NCBI RefSeq assembly: GCF_013391105.1 | Contig: NZ_CP058335.1 | Location: forward strand, 1,922,001-1,986,000 | Source: Natronomonas salina | GTDB taxonomy: Archaea > Halobacteriota > Halobacteria > Halobacteriales > Haloarculaceae | DNA: 64,000 nt | Direction of reading: 5' to 3' | In this document: positions 1 to 7,911 of the stretch, piece after piece | Layout of the letters: the number at the start of each line of letters is the position of its first letter | Numbering within the stretch: position 1 is the first letter of the stretch | Position numbers and translations under genes: made by a program | The notes under the pieces: generated by a model | The model's database searches: none | Told to the model about the DNA's origin: nothing | Seen by the model: the letters and a program-made list of their open reading frames with translations, nothing else

Positions 1-1
1 C

Positions 2-712
2 CCGGACCGGTTCCGGGAGCTGCTCGCCGCGATGGAACGCGCCGACGTGACCGTCTGCAATCCCCCGTCGGTGCTGCGCTGGAACATGCACAAGTCCTAC
101 GTGGCGGACCTCGCCGCCGAGGGCGTACCGGTCCCGGAGACGGCCGTCGTCGAGCGCGGCGCCGAGACGACGCTCGAAGCAGAACTGGAACGGCTGGGCC
201 TCGACGAGGCGATCGTCAAGCCCGCAGTCGGGACCGGCTCGGAGGGAGTCTTCCGGGTACAGGCCGCCGACGCCGGCGAGTTCGAGGACCGCTTCGCCGA
301 CCTGCTCGCCGACGGCGACGCGCTCGTCCAGGCGTACTGCCCGGACATCTCCGAGGGCGAGCGGTCGATCGCGTTCTTCGGCGGCGAGTACAGCCACGCC
401 TGGAACAGCCCGACGACCCCCGACGACGTCACCCGGTTCGAGGGCGACGACCACGACTACGAGCCCCCGGAGTCCATCGTGGAGGCGGCCGCGACGACCT
501 GCCGCGCCGCCCGCGACGTCCTCGACCGCCGGGACCCGTTCCCGTACGCGCGCGTCGATTACGTCCGGGACGAGGACGGCGGCATCGTCGTCCTCGAACT
601 GGAGTTGATCGAGCCGATCCTCGACCTCGAGGAAGCGGGCGCCGTCGACCGGTTCTGCGAGGCCGTACAGTCGTACTTCGAATCGGCGAATCCTGAACTC
701 GATCAGACGTAG
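2..712 (+). CDS. ATP-grasp domain protein (5' end cut off)
   Basis: The frame is open from base 2, and the codons before the first Met at 32 (DRFRELLAA) read as normal protein, so the true start lies to the left of the window. KPAVGTGSEGVF is the glycine-rich nucleotide-binding segment of ATP-grasp ligases, and YARVDYVRDEDG followed by ELELIEP matches the C-terminal acidic metal-binding strand seen in RimK/glutathione-synthetase-like members. Such enzymes join a carboxylate to an amine or thiol through an acyl-phosphate, using ATP. The substrate cannot be read from the sequence. It converges on engB across a hairpin-rich repeat element. Confidence 0.85.
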   Translation, partial: PDRFRELLAAMERADVTVCNPPSVLRWNMHKSYVADLAAEGVPVPETAVVERGAETTLEAELERLGLDEAIVKPAVGTGSEGVFRVQAADAGEFEDRFADLLADGDALVQAYCPDISEGERSIAFFGGEYSHAWNSPTTPDDVTRFEGDDHDYEPPESIVEAAATTCRAARDVLDRRDPFPYARVDYVRDEDGGIVVLELELIEPILDLEEAGAVDRFCEAVQSYFESANPELDQT

Positions 713-736
713 CTGTGCCGGTCAAATAGCAAGCAT

Positions 737-911
737 CCGCCGAGTGGGCGTTCGAAGAACGCCCCCGAGGCGGTTCTCGGCGACGAGGCCGAAGGCCGAG
801 TCGCCGTAGCGCGTGCGGACTGACGCGCCCGGAGGGCGCGGAAGGAGCACGCGCGCATGTTTTCCCCAAGTTTTTGCCGGGCCGGCGAAGCCGGCCCGTG
901 CAAAAAGTGGA
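737..911 (+). repeat. Hairpin-rich intergenic element, copy 1
   Basis: The whole gap between two convergent genes is palindromic. Visible stems are 746-764 (8-bp arms, GAA loop), 778-806 (7+4 bp, GAA loop, with a symmetrical GA/GA internal loop), an outer stem GCGCGTGC/GCACGCGC enclosing a 7-bp stem with a GGA loop (about 809-858), and a 9-bp stem with a GAA loop next to position 900. T5 and A5 tracts flank the last stem. The reverse complement of 28808-28990 shares the same ordered blocks: GTAGCGCG-GC-GACTG, then GGAGCACGCGCGC, then GTTTTTGCCG, then CGTGCAAAAAGTGG. It could be a structured 3' RNA, a two-way terminator or a non-autonomous mobile element. Confidence 0.75.
902..906 (-). terminator. 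T5 tract after engB
   Basis: Read on the minus strand this is TTTTT inside CCACTTTTTGCAC, six nucleotides past the engB stop codon and just before a strong stem. Archaeal RNA polymerase stops on T-runs, so this is a likely engB terminator. The same CCACTTTTTGCAC string follows the permease stop at 28805. Confidence 0.5.
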
Positions 912-1532
912 TTAGAAGAACTTGAACAGGTCGTCCCGCTGCTGTTCGTGGAGGTGGTGGCGGACGGCCTCGTTCAGCGCGTCGATGTTGCCGCGCTTCG
1001 CGGAGATGGGGGCGATGATGTCGTCGAACTGCTGCCAGGGAGGATAGAGGCCGAGTCGCTCGGCGAGGGCGTCGAGCCGCTCGTCCTCGTCGTCGACCTT
1101 GTCCATCTTGTTGACGGCGACGACGGTGGGGACGTCCAGCTCCTGGAGGAAGCCGAACAGCTCGACGACGTGTGGGATCTCCTCGGGGCCGGAGTGGCGG
1201 TCGATGATGTCGACGGCGGCCTTCCCGTCGACGACGAGGACGGCGACGAGGATCTTGTCGGCGTTGGCCTCGACGTACCGGACGACGTCGGTCTTGATGT
1301 CCTCGCGGACGTCCTCGGGGACGCCGGACATGAAGCCGAAGCCGGGGAGGTCGGTGACGACGAAGTCCTCGGCGGTCCAGTCGAAGTGGTTGGGCTTCCG
1401 GGTGACCCCGGGGCTGCCGCCGGTGGCGAACTTGCTGTGGCCGGTGATCTCCCGCATCAACGTCGACTTGCCGACGTTGGACCGCCCGAGGAGGACGACC
1501 TCCGCGTCGCGGTCGGGACGGGTCTCGAACAT
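912..1532 (-). CDS. engB: EngB-family GTP-binding protein
   Basis: 206 residues of the TRAFAC GTPase family YihA/EngB, which assists assembly of the large ribosomal subunit in bacteria; the archaeal role is less studied. The G motifs are clear: P-loop GRSNVGKST at 16-24, G3 DLPGFG at 61-66, G4 NKMD at 141-144 and G5 SAK at 177-179. The length is normal for the family. The ATG at 1532 was chosen because an AT box (GGCTTATCC on the minus strand, 1555-1563) lies about 26 nt upstream, which fits a leaderless transcript. The gene stands alone and ends against the repeat element. Confidence 0.95.
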   Translation of the reverse strand: MFETRPDRDAEVVLLGRSNVGKSTLMREITGHSKFATGGSPGVTRKPNHFDWTAEDFVVTDLPGFGFMSGVPEDVREDIKTDVVRYVEANADKILVAVLVVDGKAAVDIIDRHSGPEEIPHVVELFGFLQELDVPTVVAVNKMDKVDDEDERLDALAERLGLYPPWQQFDDIIAPISAKRGNIDALNEAVRHHLHEQQRDDLFKFF

Positions 1533-1923
1533 ACGCTGGATTGGCCGCTACGTCGGATAAGCCGACCGGTCCGGGGCTCCGGGAGCGAACGCGTCGACGG
1601 AGCGGTACGGACGCGAAAAGCGCGGACGACGAAAGTGTGGACCCGACGGGCCCGGACCGTGGAGGGCCGCTCGTGCGCGTCGGCAGGTGCATCCCCCGCG
1701 GACGTAGCGACGGGTCGAGACATTAAATATCTTCTGTGGTTGCTGAATAAACAGAGCGGGAGCCGGAGCCGGGGCCGTCAGCGGGTCGAAGCTGCGGAAG
1801 CGGGAGTCAGTGAGGGACAGTTCGGGGTCGGGGAGAGGCGCGACAGGGAGCCGGCGACGCCGGGCGGTGCCGCGCCCGACGACGAACGCGGGCCTTTATT
1901 CGCCAGGGCGTCGAGGGTCCGCT
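1533..1923. other. Gene-free region with two outward promoters
   Basis: Between the divergent engB and DUF389 genes. The minus-strand engB TATA-like box is at 1555-1563 and the plus-strand box CTTTATT at 1894-1900, 27 nt before the DUF389 start. An AT-rich island at 1722-1755 (TTAAATAT, TAAACA) stands out from very GC-rich surroundings and may be another promoter, but no convincing reading frame follows it on either strand. Confidence 0.5.
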
Positions 1924-3267
1924 GTGCGACTCGTCCAGGTGACCATCCCGGCGGGCAAGCGCGAGACGGTGCTTGACGTCCTCGACGGGGAGGGGATCGA
2001 CTACGTCGTCACCGACGAGACGAGCGGCCGCGAGTACACCGGCGTCGTCTACTTCCCGCTGCCGACCAACGCCGTCGAGCCGATCCTCGAGGAGCTCCGG
2101 GAGGTCGGCCTGGACCGGGAGGCGTACACGGTCGTGATGAAGGCCGAGACCGTCGTCTCCGCGAAGTTCGAGGACCTGACCGAGGAGTACGCCCAGCGGG
2201 AGGACAGCGAGGAGCGCATCGCCAGACAGGAGCTGGAGGCCCGCGCCGAGGAGCTCGCGTCGGCGCTGCCGACCTACGTCGTGATGACGGTCCTCTCGGG
2301 GATCATCGCCACGGCGGGGCTCCTGCTGGACTCGCCGGCGACGGTCGTCGGCTCGATGGTCATCGCGCCGCTGATCGGCCCGGCGATGGCGGCCGCGGTC
2401 GGCAGCGTCGTCGGCGACTCCGACCTGTTCCGCCGGGGGATCATCCTGCAGATGCTCGGCGTCCTGATCGCCATCATGGCGGCGACGGCGTTCTCGATAT
2501 TCGTCCAGTTGACGAACCTCGTGCCACCCGGACTCGACCCGCTGTCGTTCTCGGAGGTCGAGGAGCGGCTCTCGCCGAACTTCCTGTCGCTGGCGGTCGC
2601 CATCGGCGCCGGCGTCGCCGGCGCGCTGAGCCTGATGACCGGCATCTCGGCGGCGCTGGTCGGCGTCATGATCGCCGTCGCGCTCATCCCGCCGGCGGCG
2701 ACCGTGGGGATCGGCATCGCCTACGGCGAGCCGGCGCTGGCGCTGGGGTCGGCGGTCCTCACGGCGGTGAACGTCCTCTCGATCAACCTCGCGGCGCTGG
2801 TGGTGCTGTGGTGGGGCGGCTACCACCCCGAGCACTTCTTCCGGCGGGACCGCGCCCGCATCGCGACGGTCAAGCGCGTCGCCATCCTCGTCGGCGCCAT
2901 CGTCGTGCTGTCGCTGTTCCTCGGCGGCGTCACCTACGACTCCTACCAGTCGGCCTCGACCGAGGAGGACATCCGGGACTCGGTGACCGCCGAACTCGAC
3001 GAGTCGGCCTACGCCGGCTACGAACTCCTCGACCTGAACATCCGGACGACCACCGACTACTTCCTCTTCCAGCGGCCGACCGAGGTCGTCGTCCGGGTCG
3101 GCGTCCCCCCCGACGCCGAGCGGCCACCGCTGGCGAGCCAGCTCGCAACGCGGCTGGAGGCCGAGCACGGTCTCGACGTCCAGATCCAGGTGCAGTACCT
3201 CGAGGTCGAACAGAGCGGTCTGTCGGACGAGGACGGGGGCGGCGACAGCCGGGGTCGCGACGAGTGA
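1924..3267 (+). CDS. DUF389 / TIGR00341 family membrane protein
   Basis: 447 residues from a GTG start at 1924, placed 27 nt after a TATA-like box; an in-frame Met further upstream would add an Arg-rich tail unlike the family. The N-terminal soluble part (about 1-110) begins RLVQVTIPAGKRETVLDVL, typical of DUF389. About six hydrophobic segments follow, with Pro/Gly-rich motifs such as MVIAPLIGPAMA and ALIPPAATVGIG. A charged Asp/Glu-rich C-terminal domain of about 110 residues ends the protein. It should sit in the cytoplasmic membrane. No transport substrate is established for the family. Confidence 0.88.
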   Translation: MRLVQVTIPAGKRETVLDVLDGEGIDYVVTDETSGREYTGVVYFPLPTNAVEPILEELREVGLDREAYTVVMKAETVVSAKFEDLTEEYAQREDSEERIARQELEARAEELASALPTYVVMTVLSGIIATAGLLLDSPATVVGSMVIAPLIGPAMAAAVGSVVGDSDLFRRGIILQMLGVLIAIMAATAFSIFVQLTNLVPPGLDPLSFSEVEERLSPNFLSLAVAIGAGVAGALSLMTGISAALVGVMIAVALIPPAATVGIGIAYGEPALALGSAVLTAVNVLSINLAALVVLWWGGYHPEHFFRRDRARIATVKRVAILVGAIVVLSLFLGGVTYDSYQSASTEEDIRDSVTAELDESAYAGYELLDLNIRTTTDYFLFQRPTEVVVRVGVPPDAERPPLASQLATRLEAEHGLDVQIQVQYLEVEQSGLSDEDGGGDSRGRDE

Positions 3268-3326
3268 CTCAAAGGCGCGTTTGAGCTTCCGGCGGGTATA
3301 GGCCCGTCCCGTCCGTCCGCCCGCGT

Positions 3327-3413
3327 ATGCGACGAGATCCGCTCCCCGTGCTGGTCGTGGCGGCCGCGCTTCTGTCGGTCGTTCTGGTCGGCGTCGCCGT
3401 GCTCGGACTGTAG
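3327..3413 (+). CDS. Possible 28-residue single-pass membrane peptide
   Basis: An ATG reading frame of 28 codons plus TAG. It has a short basic N-terminus (MRRDPLP) and then one uninterrupted hydrophobic stretch of about 20 residues (Val/Ala/Leu/Gly), so the topology would be a single helix with the basic end inside. An AT box (GGGTATAGG, about 3294-3302) lies near 28 nt upstream, as for leaderless genes here. It sits 59 nt after the DUF389 gene and may be co-expressed. No family was recognised, and a chance frame cannot be excluded. Confidence 0.45.
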   Translation: MRRDPLPVLVVAAALLSVVLVGVAVLGL

Positions 3414-3630
3414 CTGTCGACGCGCCCTGGGCCGACCGTTCGGCGGTCCGGCTGGAGCAGCGCCGTCGCGAGCCACCGCGCCTCCCGTCGCCGACGTCGG
3501 CCGTCGAGTACTCGGCGTCGGCGCTGGGCGCGGTGCCGCGGCTCGGCCGCCGCCTCATCCCCTAGTCGGCGGTTCGGCGCCGCCGCCTCGTTTCAATACC
3601 CTTTTGCCGGCGCGTCCAGTTCCATCCCGT

Positions 3631-4026
3631 ATGGCAGACTTTCAGGTCGTCGTCGGGGACACGGACGACGGCACCACGTACTCGTTCGACGTGGACGGAC
3701 AGGACGCGAACCGGTTCGTCGGCCGATCCATCGGCGAGACGGTCGACGGCGACGCCGTCGGCCTCCCGGGCTACGAACTGGAGATCACCGGCGGCTCCGA
3801 CAACTCCGGCCGACCGATGCGCGGCGACGTCTCCGGGACGGAGACCCGCGCCATCCTCTCGGAGGGCGGCGTCGGCTTCGAGCCGACCGTCGACGGCGAG
3901 CGCAAGCGCATCACCGTCCGCGGCGCCGAGGTCTCCGAGGAGACCCGCCAGATCAACGCCAAGATCGCCACCCGCGGCGACCAGTCCGTCGACGAGCTCC
4001 TCGGCGGCGACGAGGACGACGAGTAA
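3631..4026 (+). CDS. rps6e: 30S ribosomal protein S6e
   Basis: 131 residues with the S6e core: an N-terminal beta strand FQVVVGDTDDGTTYSFDV, GYELEITGGSDNSGRPMRGDV and RKRITVRGAEVSE. The acidic tail (GGDEDDE) is a haloarchaeal feature. It is a protein of the small ribosomal subunit shared by archaea and eukaryotes. The start is the only ATG before the conserved N-terminus, with an AT-rich stretch (TTTCAATACCCTTTT) about 30-35 nt upstream. Two small conserved genes follow in the same direction after 27 nt. Confidence 0.96.
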   Translation: MADFQVVVGDTDDGTTYSFDVDGQDANRFVGRSIGETVDGDAVGLPGYELEITGGSDNSGRPMRGDVSGTETRAILSEGGVGFEPTVDGERKRITVRGAEVSEETRQINAKIATRGDQSVDELLGGDEDDE

Positions 4027-4053
4027 CCCCTTCTCCCCACCCGATTCACACCC

Positions 4054-4467
4054 ATGCCTAGCGTCTCTGCCGACGGCTGCGAGACCGTCCGCGCGTCGAT
4101 CGAGCGGGCCGGCGCCCTGGACCGCCCGAAACTGGTCGTCCCCGAGGGCGTCCTCCCGGAGGGCGTCGTCCGCGTCGACGCCGACGAGACGACCTACCAC
4201 GCGCCCGTCGAGGTCGGCCTCGGCGGCGACGTCGAACTCCGCGGCCTCTACGACAACGCCCGACTGGCCCGCACCGGCGAGGGCGAGAACCACCTCGCCG
4301 AGTGGGTCGAGTCGGTCGGCCTGGAGGCCGGCCGGTCGGCGCTCGTCGACGTCGTCGTCGAGGGCGAGCAGTACGGACTCCGGGCGCCCGGCGACACCGC
4401 CGTCTACGACGTGATGGACGAACCCGACGACAGCCTCGCCTCCATCGCGGAGGACCTCGACGGATGA
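4054..4467 (+). CDS. Conserved haloarchaeal protein, function unknown
   Basis: 137 acidic residues with no signal peptide, membrane helix or metal-binding motif. The middle part (VEVGLGGDVELRGLYDNARLARTGEGENHLAEWVE) looks like a compact mixed fold. It lies 27 nt after rps6e, and its TGA overlaps the ATG of the next gene (ATGA), so the three are probably one transcript. No catalytic signature was recognised. Confidence 0.8.
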   Translation: MPSVSADGCETVRASIERAGALDRPKLVVPEGVLPEGVVRVDADETTYHAPVEVGLGGDVELRGLYDNARLARTGEGENHLAEWVESVGLEAGRSALVDVVVEGEQYGLRAPGDTAVYDVMDEPDDSLASIAEDLDG

Positions 4468-4949
4468 GCGACGGGAGCGACGGCGACCGTGCCGGCGGGC
4501 ACGCTGACGACGCCGCGGGCGCGCTGTACGAGGCGTTCCTGCGCGGCGAGCGCCCCGACGACATCCTCGTGTACCTCCACGAGGAGGGCGTCGGCTCGAT
4601 GGACGACCTGCTGGACATCGGCACGCGCGTCGACGACGGCGTCGTCCTGGTGCTGCCCGGCGAGGACGGCAAGGCCGCCTTCGAGAGCGCCACCGGCCTC
4701 GACGCGATGGACTTCGCCGGGATGGCGATGCAGACCGACGGCGTCGTCCACGACGACTGCACCGGCGGCGAGTGTCCGGAGCGCGACGAGAAACCCGACA
4801 GCGACCACTACGCGAAGTTCGTCTTCGCGTTCGCGGAGGAAGAAAACGAGGGGGTCGGCGGCATCTACGCCGAGGGCGACGTCATCCACGGGTACGCCGC
4901 CTGCGCCTGCGGGACGACCTACTCGGAAAAGTGGGTCGCCGAGTCCTGA
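4464..4949 (+). CDS. DUF5807-like haloarchaeal protein
   Basis: 161 residues, translationally coupled to the preceding gene by an ATGA overlap. The N-terminus (MSDGSDGDRAGGHADDAAG) is low-complexity and carries the palindromic RAGGHA motif also found in two other genes here. The body has an alpha/beta look (ERPDDILVYLHEEGVGSMDDLLDIGTRV) and a Cys-rich C-terminal part: CTGGECPE, then YAACACGTTY, which could bind a metal. The assignment to DUF5807 is from memory of haloarchaeal proteomes. Molecular function is unknown. Confidence 0.75.
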   Translation: MSDGSDGDRAGGHADDAAGALYEAFLRGERPDDILVYLHEEGVGSMDDLLDIGTRVDDGVVLVLPGEDGKAAFESATGLDAMDFAGMAMQTDGVVHDDCTGGECPERDEKPDSDHYAKFVFAFAEEENEGVGGIYAEGDVIHGYAACACGTTYSEKWVAES

Positions 4950-4956
4950 CGGCGGG

Positions 4957-5064
4957 TCACTCGTCGGGCAGCAGGTCCTCGGGCGAGCGCTCGAACGGCG
5001 CGGTGTTCAGGAACTTCTCGATCTGCTCGTAGTCGTCCTCGTTCAGTCGTGGTCTGCTTGCCAT
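4957..5064 (-). CDS. Small acidic protein, 35 residues
   Basis: Begins MASRPRLNEDDYEQIEKF and ends SPEDLLPDE. It is charged, has no membrane segment and may form a short helix. It has the look of a conserved haloarchaeal micro-protein, not a chance frame. An in-frame Met at 5091 would add nine residues (MVSSPVGNY); the shorter start is preferred because the longer one would run through an inverted repeat. It converges on the DUF5807-like gene with a 7-nt gap. Function unknown. Confidence 0.6.
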   Translation of the reverse strand: MASRPRLNEDDYEQIEKFLNTAPFERSPEDLLPDE

Positions 5065-5100
5065 GTAGTTACCAACAGGACTAGAGACCATGGTTACTAC
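5065..5100. promoter_or_regulatory. Inverted repeat upstream of the small acidic gene
   Basis: Arms GTAGTTACCA (5065-5074) and TGGTTACTAC (5091-5100) form a nearly perfect inverted repeat (one mismatched pair) around a 16-nt spacer, directly against the start codon at 5064. The position suits an operator or an RNA stem. This is inference from symmetry only. Confidence 0.35.
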
Positions 5101-5225
5101 GTTGCTAAGCGTGTAATCGTGTTTACCTAGTGAACAGTATTCCCTTCCTAGAAGCCGTCGACAGGGCATGAACGAGTGGAACGGTCCGAAACGGTGGTCC
5201 GACCGCTCGCGGCCCGCCCCGGTTT

Positions 5226-6302
5226 CTACGCGTCGGCCTCGTCCGCGGGGTCGAGGTTGCGGAACGCCTCGAGGATGACCTGCTTCGTGACGGCCCCGCG
5301 GGTCGTCCAGTGGTGGGCGTAGTCGAGCATGTCGTCGTAGATGTCGGGCTTGCAGCCGGCCGCCTTCGGGTGGCCGCCGCCGTTGACCTGGCCGGCGACC
5401 TCGTGGCAGCGCTCGAAGGCGTCCGTGCCGCGGATCGACGCCGACCCCGCGGGCTTGACGATGACCGAGGCGTCGGCGCCCTCCTCGCGCATCGCCTCGG
5501 CGACCTCGTTCTGCGAGCAGCGGCCGTAGGTGACGCCGACGGTCCACTCGCCGACCTCCGTCAGTTCGGCCCGGTCGACCGCCTTCTCGATGAGCGCCTC
5601 CTTCTCGACGCGCCGCTCGGCCAGGTACTCCTCGACGTCGGCCGGCAGGTCGGCGCCGTGCTCGACGACCGTCCCGACGTACTCCTCGGGGTCGGCCCAG
5701 TAGGCGTAGTCCGCGAGGTCGTCGCTGCGGGGGTCCTCCCGGAGCCAGAGGTCGTGGTCGCGGGTGACCAGCGCCAGTTCGGCGTAGCGCTCCGGGAAGT
5801 CGTAGTCGATGGCGTCGAGCGCCACGTCGGTCGTGCAGACCTCGTCGGAGGCGCCGACGACCAGGTCGGCGTACTCCGCGACGTACCCGCGGAGGTCGTC
5901 GTCCCACTGGTGGTGGTCGAACCACCGGATCGCGCCGGCGCGCTCGGCGACCGTCGGCAGCGCGGCGACGTCGCCCTCGTCGTCCGGGCAGAGGTCGCAG
6001 ACGTAGAGGTCGAGGTCGGGTTCGCCGAACTCGGCGACGTACTCGAGGGCCTCGTCGATCTCGTGGGGGCCGGCACCGAGCAGCGCGGCGTCGCCGTGGG
6101 CGACCCGGACGAGCGCGACGCAGCCGAGGCCGTCGGCGTCGGGGTCGGCGACGACGACCCGCTCGGCGCCCTCGAGGGTCTCCTTCGCCTCGCGTTCGGC
6201 CTGCACCTCGTCGAAGGAGTCGGGCGTGAAGAAGCCCTCGCCGGGGAGGACCGAGCGCCGGGCGAGGGGGATCGTCTCGTCGTCGATGAGATGGTCGTCC
6301 AT
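5226..6302 (-). CDS. DHH/DHHA1 phosphoesterase
   Basis: 358 residues. The DHH domain shows DPDADG at 53-58, the FDHHQW signature at 128-133 and other Asp/His metal ligands (VTRDHDLW). The C-terminal DHHA1 domain contains GGGHPKAAG at 308-316, the substrate-binding loop. This family hydrolyses short oligonucleotides or signalling dinucleotides, or acts as RecJ-like exonuclease, using Mn2+. The short length and lack of an OB or zinc domain point to a small-molecule or nano-RNA hydrolase over a RecJ replication factor. No close operon partner. Confidence 0.9.
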   Translation of the reverse strand: MDDHLIDDETIPLARRSVLPGEGFFTPDSFDEVQAEREAKETLEGAERVVVADPDADGLGCVALVRVAHGDAALLGAGPHEIDEALEYVAEFGEPDLDLYVCDLCPDDEGDVAALPTVAERAGAIRWFDHHQWDDDLRGYVAEYADLVVGASDEVCTTDVALDAIDYDFPERYAELALVTRDHDLWLREDPRSDDLADYAYWADPEEYVGTVVEHGADLPADVEEYLAERRVEKEALIEKAVDRAELTEVGEWTVGVTYGRCSQNEVAEAMREEGADASVIVKPAGSASIRGTDAFERCHEVAGQVNGGGHPKAAGCKPDIYDDMLDYAHHWTTRGAVTKQVILEAFRNLDPADEADA

Positions 6303-6396
6303 ACCGGCGCGACGGCCGCCCGGGCCAATAATCCCCCCGCTTGCGCGGCCAGCCGGTCGGGCCGCGGGAGGGCGGCCGGAGGCCGCGACCGACCGG

Positions 6397-6837
6397 TCAG
6401 ACTTCTAGCTGTCGCACCGTCAGCACCGGCTCCGGACAGCTCCGGACGACCTGCTCGGCGACGCTGCCCAGCAGGAACGAGTGCTCGCCGCTGCGGCCCC
6501 GTGTCCCCATCGCGACGGCGTCGGCGTCGACCTCGCGGACGTAGCCGACGATCTCCGAGGCGGGCCGGCCGACCTCGACGGCCGTCTCCAGGTCGACGGG
6601 GTCGGCGCGCGCGTCGTTGGCCTGGACGACGCTCTCCAGGGCCTCCTCGCCCTGCTCGCCGAGCGCGCGCCGGACGTCGGCGCGGACGGCCGCCGGCAGC
6701 GACCCGACGCGACCCTCGTCGACGACGTACAGCGCGTGGACGGCGGCGTCGAAGCGCGCCGCGAGGTCGAGCGCGCAGTCGACCGCCCGCGAGACGCTCT
6801 CCGAGCCGTCGGTCGCCACCACCACGGTCTCGAACAT
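6397..6837 (-). CDS. Universal stress protein (UspA fold), ATP-binding type
   Basis: 146 residues from MFETVVVATDGSE, a standard UspA start. The nucleotide-binding loop GTRGRSG at 111-117 with GS at 124-125 is intact. An upstream Met at 6846 is possible, but an AT box on the minus strand (TAGATTTATG, near 6866) is about 29 nt from 6837 and favours the shorter form. It is divergent from a second UspA gene across an 84-nt promoter region. Confidence 0.9.
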   Translation of the reverse strand: MFETVVVATDGSESVSRAVDCALDLAARFDAAVHALYVVDEGRVGSLPAAVRADVRRALGEQGEEALESVVQANDARADPVDLETAVEVGRPASEIVGYVREVDADAVAMGTRGRSGEHSFLLGSVAEQVVRSCPEPVLTVRQLEV

Positions 6838-6921
6838 ACCGGCCATCGGCCCGCCGGTGACATAAATCTACACGGGGTCGGCGCGGGTAGATTTTTGCCG
6901 GCCGGCCCCCAGTGGGGGAGT

Positions 6922-7362
6922 ATGCAGATCGAGACGGTACTGGCGCCGGTCGACGGCAGCGAGACGGCCATGGACGCCGTCGAGTACGCCGTCGCCGTCG
7001 CCGAGCGCTACGAGGCGGTCGTCCACGCGCTGTACCTCCTGGGGGAGCGCGCCGCCGTCGCGATACACGAGGGGAAGGTCGAGGCCGCCGCCATCGCCGA
7101 ACGCGGCGAGCAGGTGATGGCCGGCGTCCGGGCCGTCGCCGCCGAGCACGACGTGCCCGTCGACCACTCCTCGGCGGCCGGGTTCTCGCTCGACCGGCTC
7201 GCCCAGCACCCCGGCAGCGTCATCCTCGACGTGAGCGAGATGCTGGACGCCGACTTCGTCGTCGTCCCGCGGGAGCCGATTACCGGCGACCCCGAGGCGG
7301 TCATCGAGAAAGCGGCCGAGTACGTGCTGGCCCACGCTTCCCAGCCCGTCCTGTCCGTCTAG
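6922..7362 (+). CDS. Universal stress protein family, lacking the ATP loop
   Basis: 146 residues starting MQIETVLAPVDGSETAMDAV. The fold signature at the N-terminus is clear, but the segment that normally holds GxxGx9GS reads VPREPITGDPEAVIEK, so the canonical nucleotide loop is missing. It may pair with an ATP-binding paralogue or act without nucleotide. The AT box TAGATTTTTGCC lies 25-35 nt upstream. It ends 3 nt from the convergent GNAT gene. Confidence 0.85.
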   Translation: MQIETVLAPVDGSETAMDAVEYAVAVAERYEAVVHALYLLGERAAVAIHEGKVEAAAIAERGEQVMAGVRAVAAEHDVPVDHSSAAGFSLDRLAQHPGSVILDVSEMLDADFVVVPREPITGDPEAVIEKAAEYVLAHASQPVLSV

Positions 7363-7365
7363 GGG

Positions 7366-7911
7366 TCAGTCGTCGCCGTCCTCGTCGTCGCCGACCAGCC
7401 GCGCGGCCATCTCCAGTTCGAAACCGCCGTCGTCGCTGGGCTCGAAGCCGACCTTCCGGTAGAGGGCGGTGGCGGGGTGGTTCCAGCGCTCGACGGTCAG
7501 CCAGACCCGGTCGAGGCCGGCCTCCCGGCCCGCGCCGAGCAGCCCCTTGATGAGCTGGGTCCCGATGCCGGCCTCCTGGTACTCCCGGAGGACGAAGATC
7601 GCCAGCTCCGAGGCGTCGTGGCGGTCCGGGACGAGCAGCGCGTGGCCGACCGGGTCGTCGTCGTGCCAGGCGACGACGTTGACGCAGTCGTCCTCGAGGA
7701 GCGCGTCGAGCCACTTGCGGATGCCCTTCTCCTCGGTCGGGGGGATCCCCTGGGCGCGGTCCTCCGGGTCGAACGACAGGTACATCTCGACCAGCCGCTC
7801 GTAATCGTCGTCGTACCGCCGGATCGCTATCTCGCGTTCCTCGCGGTCGGTGAACGTCCGCGGGGGCGCCTCGTACGGGCCGGCGACCTCGTCGGGGTAC
7901 TCGCGGCTCAT
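7366..7911 (-). CDS. GNAT-family N-acetyltransferase
   Basis: 181 residues. The GNAT core runs from about residue 28: LVEMYLSFDPEDRAQGIPP, VNVVAWHDDDPVGHALLVPD, then motif A ASELAIFVLREYQEAGIGTQLIKGLL, where the Q/R-x-x-G-x-G element binds acetyl-CoA, and motif B NHPATALYRKVGFEP. The acceptor is unknown. Its start overlaps the stop of the upstream stress-protein gene (ATGA, 7908-7911), so the two are translationally coupled and may share a stress-related function. Confidence 0.88.
   Translation of the reverse strand: MSREYPDEVAGPYEAPPRTFTDREEREIAIRRYDDDYERLVEMYLSFDPEDRAQGIPPTEEKGIRKWLDALLEDDCVNVVAWHDDDPVGHALLVPDRHDASELAIFVLREYQEAGIGTQLIKGLLGAGREAGLDRVWLTVERWNHPATALYRKVGFEPSDDGGFELEMAARLVGDDEDGDD

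Noticed and set aside
1457-1723. An 88-codon minus-strand frame with a TATA-like box 27 nt upstream, overlapping engB
   Set aside because: The promoter spacing is attractive, but the protein is Arg/Ser-rich without motif and most of it lies out of frame inside the engB N-terminus.
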